This document shows, one piece after another, positions 14,354-17,754 of a stretch of 17,754 nt of DNA; within the stretch, counting starts at the first letter, position 1; each line of letters starts with the position of its first letter. Under the pieces are notes generated by a model. The model ran no database searches and was not told the origin of the DNA. It worked only from the letters and a program-made list of their open reading frames with translations. The DNA is from CAZFCK01 sp964517355 (GTDB lineage Bacteria; Desulfobacterota; Desulfovibrionia; Desulfovibrionales; Desulfovibrionaceae), in NCBI GenBank assembly GCA_964517355.1, contig CAZFCK010000093.1, positions 1-17,754 on the forward strand, given 5' to 3'. The position numbers and the translations under genes were made by a program.

Positions 14354-15565
14354 ATGCAGGCACTTGTTTACCGCCGCTCCATCCCCCGATATCTGGCCTG
14401 TCAGGCACTCAACAGACTTTTTAGACGTCGTTTTTTTCCTTCCATCGCCCCCTTGCGGCTTGAGGAACGCGAATTCTCCCCCCTTGAAGGCTGGGTCTCC
14501 ATGCGTGTGTCCCTGTGCGGCATTTGCGGCTCGGACATCAGTCTGCTGCGGGGCAGCGAATCCTATCTCATGGAGCCTTACGCTTCGTTTCCGGCCGTGC
14601 TTGGACACGAAGCCGTGGGCACAATCACCGAGGCGCCCTCGGACACCGGCTTAAAAAAGGGGCAACGCGTGGCCGTGGAACCCATGCTGCCCTGCGCCGT
14701 CCGCAATGTCACGCCCTGCCGTTTTTGCGCCCAGGGTTTGTACAATCTTTGCGAATGCTTCACCAAAGGCGATCTTGAACCGGGCATGGTCATGGGGTTC
14801 AACGCCTCGGCAAACGGGGGCATGGCCGAATATCTCGCCGCGCATCCTTCACGGATAGTGCCCATCCCCGAGTCAATGCCCGATGAAACCGCAGTGCTCA
14901 TCGATTCCCTGGCCTCAGCGCTGCAACCCGCCCTGGACAACCTGCCTCCGAATGACGCGGATGTGGTTATTTACGGCGCGGGCATCATCGGACAACACCT
15001 GTTGCGCTGCCTGCGCGCCCTGGGCTGTTCCGCGCGCGTGGCCATGGTGGCGCGCCACGGATTCCAGCGGGACCTTGCTTTGGCGGGAGGCGCCGACACC
15101 GTGCTGATGTCGCCCGACCGCGCGGCTCTGGGTAAAGCCGTTGGCGCAATCCCGCTGCGCACCACGCTGGGAGGAGGCAATCTTGAAGGAGGAGCCACCC
15201 ACTTTTTCGACTGCGTGGGCAGCCGGCGCTCCGTGCAGGACGGCTTGCTGGCTCTGCGCGGCCACGGCCGTTTCATCATGGTGGCCACGATCGGCACCCT
15301 GAACGGCGTGGATTTCTCTCCGCTCTGGTTCCGCCAGATCACCATGCGCGGGACGAATTGTTATGCACAGGGCCGGCACGGCGGCACCACCGTGCGCACC
15401 TACGCCCTCGCCAAGGAACTGCTTGCCGGCGGCGCCTACCCCACACAGGGGCTTTTGACCCACACCTATCCCTTGAGCCAATGGCGCGAAGCCTTTACCA
15501 CAGCCTTCGACAAACGTGGCCAACACAGTATGAAGGTGGCGGTACACCCAGACAACGCCCTGTAA
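14354..15565 (+). CDS. Zinc-dependent medium-chain alcohol/polyol dehydrogenase
   Basis: The 403-residue MDR-family oxidoreductase has the catalytic zinc site CGICGSD (C58) and GHEAVG (H85, E86). The structural zinc lobe has four cysteines (C114, C122, C125, C133), and a Rossmann dinucleotide site follows at VVIYGAGIIGQHL. Such enzymes oxidise or reduce alcohols, polyols or threonine with NAD(P). The N-terminus carries about 30 extra basic residues before the usual fold. I choose the ATG at 14354, with GAGG four bases upstream, over an in-frame ATG at 14276 that has no ribosome site. It ends one base into the ATG of a possible longer start of the next gene (TAATG), so the two form an operon. 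The substrate is not apparent. Acting as the missing keto-reductase of a sphingoid pathway is conceivable, but those known are short-chain or epimerase-type enzymes. Confidence 0.9.
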   Translation: MQALVYRRSIPRYLACQALNRLFRRRFFPSIAPLRLEEREFSPLEGWVSMRVSLCGICGSDISLLRGSESYLMEPYASFPAVLGHEAVGTITEAPSDTGLKKGQRVAVEPMLPCAVRNVTPCRFCAQGLYNLCECFTKGDLEPGMVMGFNASANGGMAEYLAAHPSRIVPIPESMPDETAVLIDSLASALQPALDNLPPNDADVVIYGAGIIGQHLLRCLRALGCSARVAMVARHGFQRDLALAGGADTVLMSPDRAALGKAVGAIPLRTTLGGGNLEGGATHFFDCVGSRRSVQDGLLALRGHGRFIMVATIGTLNGVDFSPLWFRQITMRGTNCYAQGRHGGTTVRTYALAKELLAGGAYPTQGLLTHTYPLSQWREAFTTAFDKRGQHSMKVAVHPDNAL

Positions 15566-15579
15566 TGACGGGAGAACAC

Positions 15580-17025
15580 GTGAAAAGCCTCAGCCAGCAA
15601 ATATTGTGCATTCACCACATCCTGGACGGGTTGCGCGACGGGCTTTCACATTTTTCCCTCCCAAGCCGCGTGGCCCTGCTCTACGCCGTACACAGAGACG
15701 ATCCGCTGCGCGTCTACGATCCGCAAAACCTGTTGGAAGGACACGAGCCCAAACTCAAGGAACTCTACCTGGACAACGAAAACTGGCGCCACCCCCGCCC
15801 CAACGACTTCCGCCTGATCACAGGCGAGCTCACCAGCCCGGAAAGCCTCCAACTGGCCGGACTCATTTCCTACGGAGTCCGTTCCCGCTCCGTATATTAT
15901 CAAATGTGGTTCACGGAACATCACCCGGACATGTGTTCCATCGGTCCCACGGAACGCTGGATGGAGCATGCCGCTTGGCTGCTCTCCCAGGATCTGGGGA
16001 CCGACGCCCCTTGCATGGGCAGTTCCGGCATCGTTCTGCAGGCCTACGCCATCCACGCCGTGCGCGACCACATTGTCGATGAGCGCAACATGATGCTCGG
16101 ACCGGATACCCTGCTGCGGGTCTACCCCATCCTGGATGCCGTGCTCGGGGTGTCCAAAACCCGTGAAGAAGGCGCCTGGCCTCGGGGCAAGCTGATCTTC
16201 GTGGACCCCGAACGTCTGGACGCCCTCCCCTTTCTGGCGCGTTTTCCAAAATGGGAGCAACCAAGCCTGAGCAACCACAAGCATGTGCGCAAACTGCTCC
16301 AGGCTGTGGAAAGCGGGCAACGGGCGCTGGCCTCGGAAGGCACAACCATCGTGGGCATTGTCAGCACCGCCAAGGACAATCTGCCCGCAACGCGCATCGT
16401 GGCCGATTTCCACGGGGGGCACGGATTCATCCGCCTCGGCGGCACCCTGGTCTGCAGCTTTTCCGACGGAAATTTCCATTCCACCACCCGCCGCGCCAAA
16501 CTGGTGCAACTGGAAGAACTGCTCCTGGATTCCTCGCTGGAACCCACGGCCTGCCATTCCCTGTTTCAGGCCGTTTCAACCATCGTGCACAACGCGGAGG
16601 AATGCAAACACGGCTGCACACTGGTCATCGACATGCGTCAAGATCCCGCGCCGTTGTCGGGACAGTATCTTGTCACGCCTCTGAACCTGTGCGATCCCGA
16701 CATGCTCGATGTGGCGCAATCACTGGCGCACATGGACGGCGCGCTGCACCTGGCCGGCGACTGCACCTTGCGCGGCTTCGCCTGTCTGCTGGATGGTCTT
16801 GCCGTGCCCGGAGAAAACCGCGCACGCGGCGCGCGTTTCAACTCCGCCCTGCGCTTCACGGCGGCCCATGAAGATATCGCCGTGGTCGTCGTTTCTGCGG
16901 ACCGCCCCGTATCCATTATCCACGGCGGCATAGAACTCACCGCTCAATGCGCCTGGAAACCCATGCAGGGGCGCAGTAAAGCCCCTCTCACTCTCAGCGA
17001 ATGGCTGATTGAAGCGAACCGGTAG
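15580..17025 (+). CDS. Protein with C-terminal diadenylate-cyclase-like (DisA_N-like) domain
   Basis: The 481-residue protein appears cytosolic, with no signal or membrane helices. The first 300 or so residues match nothing I know and may be a sensor domain. The C-terminal part carries DAC marks: MDGALHLAGDCTLRGFACLL with DGA at 386-388, then GARFNSALRFTAA (RFNSA 419-423) and IAVVVVSADRPVSIIHGG. In DisA and CdaA the DGA and RHR motifs hold ATP for c-di-AMP synthesis; here RHR is replaced by RFN. So it may be a divergent cyclase, as in proteins with DACN-type sensor regions, or only a nucleotide-binding relative. A GTG at 15580 with GGAG five bases upstream is preferred; an ATG at 15565 overlaps the dehydrogenase stop without a ribosome site. 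It is cotranscribed with the dehydrogenase. Confidence 0.8.
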   Translation: MKSLSQQILCIHHILDGLRDGLSHFSLPSRVALLYAVHRDDPLRVYDPQNLLEGHEPKLKELYLDNENWRHPRPNDFRLITGELTSPESLQLAGLISYGVRSRSVYYQMWFTEHHPDMCSIGPTERWMEHAAWLLSQDLGTDAPCMGSSGIVLQAYAIHAVRDHIVDERNMMLGPDTLLRVYPILDAVLGVSKTREEGAWPRGKLIFVDPERLDALPFLARFPKWEQPSLSNHKHVRKLLQAVESGQRALASEGTTIVGIVSTAKDNLPATRIVADFHGGHGFIRLGGTLVCSFSDGNFHSTTRRAKLVQLEELLLDSSLEPTACHSLFQAVSTIVHNAEECKHGCTLVIDMRQDPAPLSGQYLVTPLNLCDPDMLDVAQSLAHMDGALHLAGDCTLRGFACLLDGLAVPGENRARGARFNSALRFTAAHEDIAVVVVSADRPVSIIHGGIELTAQCAWKPMQGRSKAPLTLSEWLIEANR

Positions 17026-17035
17026 CAGGCCGGTT
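17017..17035 (+). terminator. Hairpin over the end of the DAC-like gene, weak terminator
   Basis: AACCGG and CCGGTT pair across the stop codon with a 7-base loop. No T run follows, so any termination would be inefficient or Rho-dependent. I see no better terminator in the 179 bases up to the convergent small gene, only an AT-rich dyad TGGAAAA/TTTTCCA at 17183-17197. Confidence 0.25.
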
Positions 17036-17204
17036 GCCGCTCAAGGCGACATTTTGAGAAGACGATGCGGGCGAGATGATTTTGAGTGGTGAACGCCCCT
17101 CTGGACTCGCGGAGGCGGAGAAAACTCAAGAGGAAACAGGTCAAACCGGGCGTACGAAAAAAGCATGCACCCGGCTCTTAACTGGAAAATTTTTCCACAG
17201 CAGA

Positions 17205-17414
17205 TTACATTTCTTCGTCGTCCATGAACCCGCTCATGGCCAGAAGCGCATGAATGCCGTGGCGATGGGCCTCGTCCGGACTCATAAAACCACCTGCCAG
17301 AAATCGCTTGCCGCCGCACAGCACGCGAACGCTGAAATAAAGATCTTCATCCGGAAAGATATCCAGCTGACAATACTCCGTGGCCTGGGACATGTAGGAA
17401 TGGCTGGCTTGCAT
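17205..17414 (-). CDS. Small hypothetical cytosolic protein, 69 residues
   Basis: I do not recognise the family. The protein is acidic, with no signal peptide or membrane segment. It has likely beta strands (YCQLDIFPDEDLYFSVRVLC, FLAGGFM) and a C-terminal helix (PDEAHRHGIHALLAMSGFM) ending in an acidic DDEEM. I choose the ATG at 17414 because AGGAG is seven bases upstream. The frame stays open up to an ATG at 17546, but that would translate through two hairpins and gives an unconvincing basic N-terminus. It is convergent with the DAC-like gene and has its own promoter and a structured leader, so its expression is probably regulated after transcription starts. Its function is unknown. Confidence 0.6.
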   Translation of the reverse strand: MQASHSYMSQATEYCQLDIFPDEDLYFSVRVLCGGKRFLAGGFMSPDEAHRHGIHALLAMSGFMDDEEM

Positions 17415-17443
17415 GGCTTTTCTCCTGGAATGCGTCAAAAAAC

Positions 17444-17456
17444 GGGCACGACGCCC
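17444..17456 (-). promoter_or_regulatory. Second leader hairpin with A and T flanks
   Basis: GGGC/GCCC with a 5-base loop is flanked by five or six A on one side and a run of six T on the other. Its far end is about 30 bases before the small gene's start codon on the minus strand. It could act as a second terminator or sequester the region near the ribosome site. The stem is short, so this is tentative. Confidence 0.35.
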
Positions 17457-17500
17457 TTTTTGCCATTTTTCATGCACAAACCAAGCCAACCCGTAAAAAT

Positions 17501-17541
17501 CCGCACAAAAAGAAAGCCGGAGAAAGCATCTTTCTCCGGCT
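17501..17541 (-). terminator. Strong intrinsic terminator in the leader of the small gene
   Basis: A perfect 12-bp stem (AGCCGGAGAAAG at 17515-17526, CTTTCTCCGGCT at 17530-17541) has a 3-base loop. On the minus strand it is followed by TTCTTTTTG. It lies between the predicted promoter and the small gene, so most transcripts would end about 60 bases after the start unless read-through is allowed. It may be an attenuator or the 3' end of a short RNA. Confidence 0.7.
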
Positions 17542-17572
17542 CTCATGACTCACTTGGCAATAAAGGCTGTCT

Positions 17573-17601
17573 ATTATACTATTTCCTATTCATAATGTCA
17601 G
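17573..17601 (-). promoter_or_regulatory. Near-consensus sigma70 promoter
   Basis: On the minus strand, CTGACA (17596-17601, five of six) and TATAAT (17573-17578, exact) are separated by 17 bases. Transcription would start near 17566, about 150 bases upstream of the small gene's ATG and about 25 bases before the terminator stem. This is the best promoter match I found in the window. Confidence 0.7.
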
Positions 17602-17685
17602 CGTAAAGCAGTCCTTTCTACATTGCAGAAGGAATGACCCTGCTTGGGACAATCTCAAAAAATAATACAATATCTATTTAATATT

Positions 17686-17754
17686 ATGAAATTAAAAGTT
17701 TTCCTATGTGGCCCCTTGTCAAGCGAAATAGCCTTTATTTCAAATTACGCGATC
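17686..17754 (+). CDS. Possible start of a plus-strand gene running off the edge
   Basis: From the ATG at 17686 the frame stays open to the last base and gives 23 residues with a hydrophobic stretch (MKLKVFLCGPLSSEIAFISN). There is no ribosome site in the AT-rich sequence just before it. A weak promoter pair, TTGGGA (17644-17649) and TACAAT (17666-17671) at 16 bases, would give an almost leaderless transcript. The piece is too short to identify and may be chance. Confidence 0.25.
   Translation, partial: MKLKVFLCGPLSSEIAFISNYAI

Noticed and set aside
17076..17606. A 176-residue plus-strand open frame over the small gene
   Set aside because: No ribosome site; it crosses the promoter and terminator that serve the minus strand, and its residues look like an antisense translation.

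Overview
The window looks like an accessory, cell-envelope region of a Gram-negative bacterium. It encodes a tripartite exporter with an outer-membrane channel, signal peptides and membrane glycosyltransferases. GC content appears moderate to fairly high in genes and lower between them. The overall style suggests a Desulfovibrionales-type organism (Desulfobacterota), but no marker gene fixes the taxonomy and that is only an impression.

Left block (about 100-9600, all on the minus strand, read right to left) appears to be one long operon of eight genes. It begins with a PLP-dependent alpha-oxoamine synthase of serine-palmitoyltransferase type. Next come an FtsX/MacB-type ABC permease, its LolD/MacB-type ATPase, a TolC-type outer-membrane channel and a HlyD/MacA-type adaptor. 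After these come a GNAT-fold protein resembling bacterial ceramide synthases, a polytopic GT-C-like membrane protein and a small secreted protein. Several junctions overlap, which suggests translational coupling. The simplest reading is a unit that makes an N-acylated long-chain amino lipid (sphingoid base, then ceramide-like lipid), moves it across the envelope and may decorate it. An 18-bp perfect palindrome lies just upstream of a candidate promoter for the operon.

Middle block (about 10000-12730, minus strand) carries a GT4 glycosyltransferase followed by a GT2/GT21-like membrane glycosyltransferase with ceramide-glucosyltransferase features. This supports a glycosphingolipid-like product. 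The GT4 gene is bracketed by two 107-bp inverted repeats that differ at 3 positions. One copy encodes the last residues and stop codon of GT4 and forms a hairpin with the stop codon in its loop. Recombination between the copies would flip GT4 and cut GT2 off from any promoter upstream of GT4.

Right block (12800-17754): a radical SAM/SPASM protein (minus) diverges from a two-gene plus-strand unit, a zinc-dependent medium-chain dehydrogenase followed by a protein with a C-terminal diadenylate-cyclase-like (DisA_N-like) domain. Last is a 69-residue gene (minus) whose leader carries a near-consensus sigma70 promoter and a perfect 12-bp intrinsic terminator before the ribosome binding site. This suggests attenuation or a short regulatory RNA. 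A plus-strand reading frame may begin at the right edge.

There are no rRNA or tRNA genes, CRISPR arrays, transposases or integrases that I can see.
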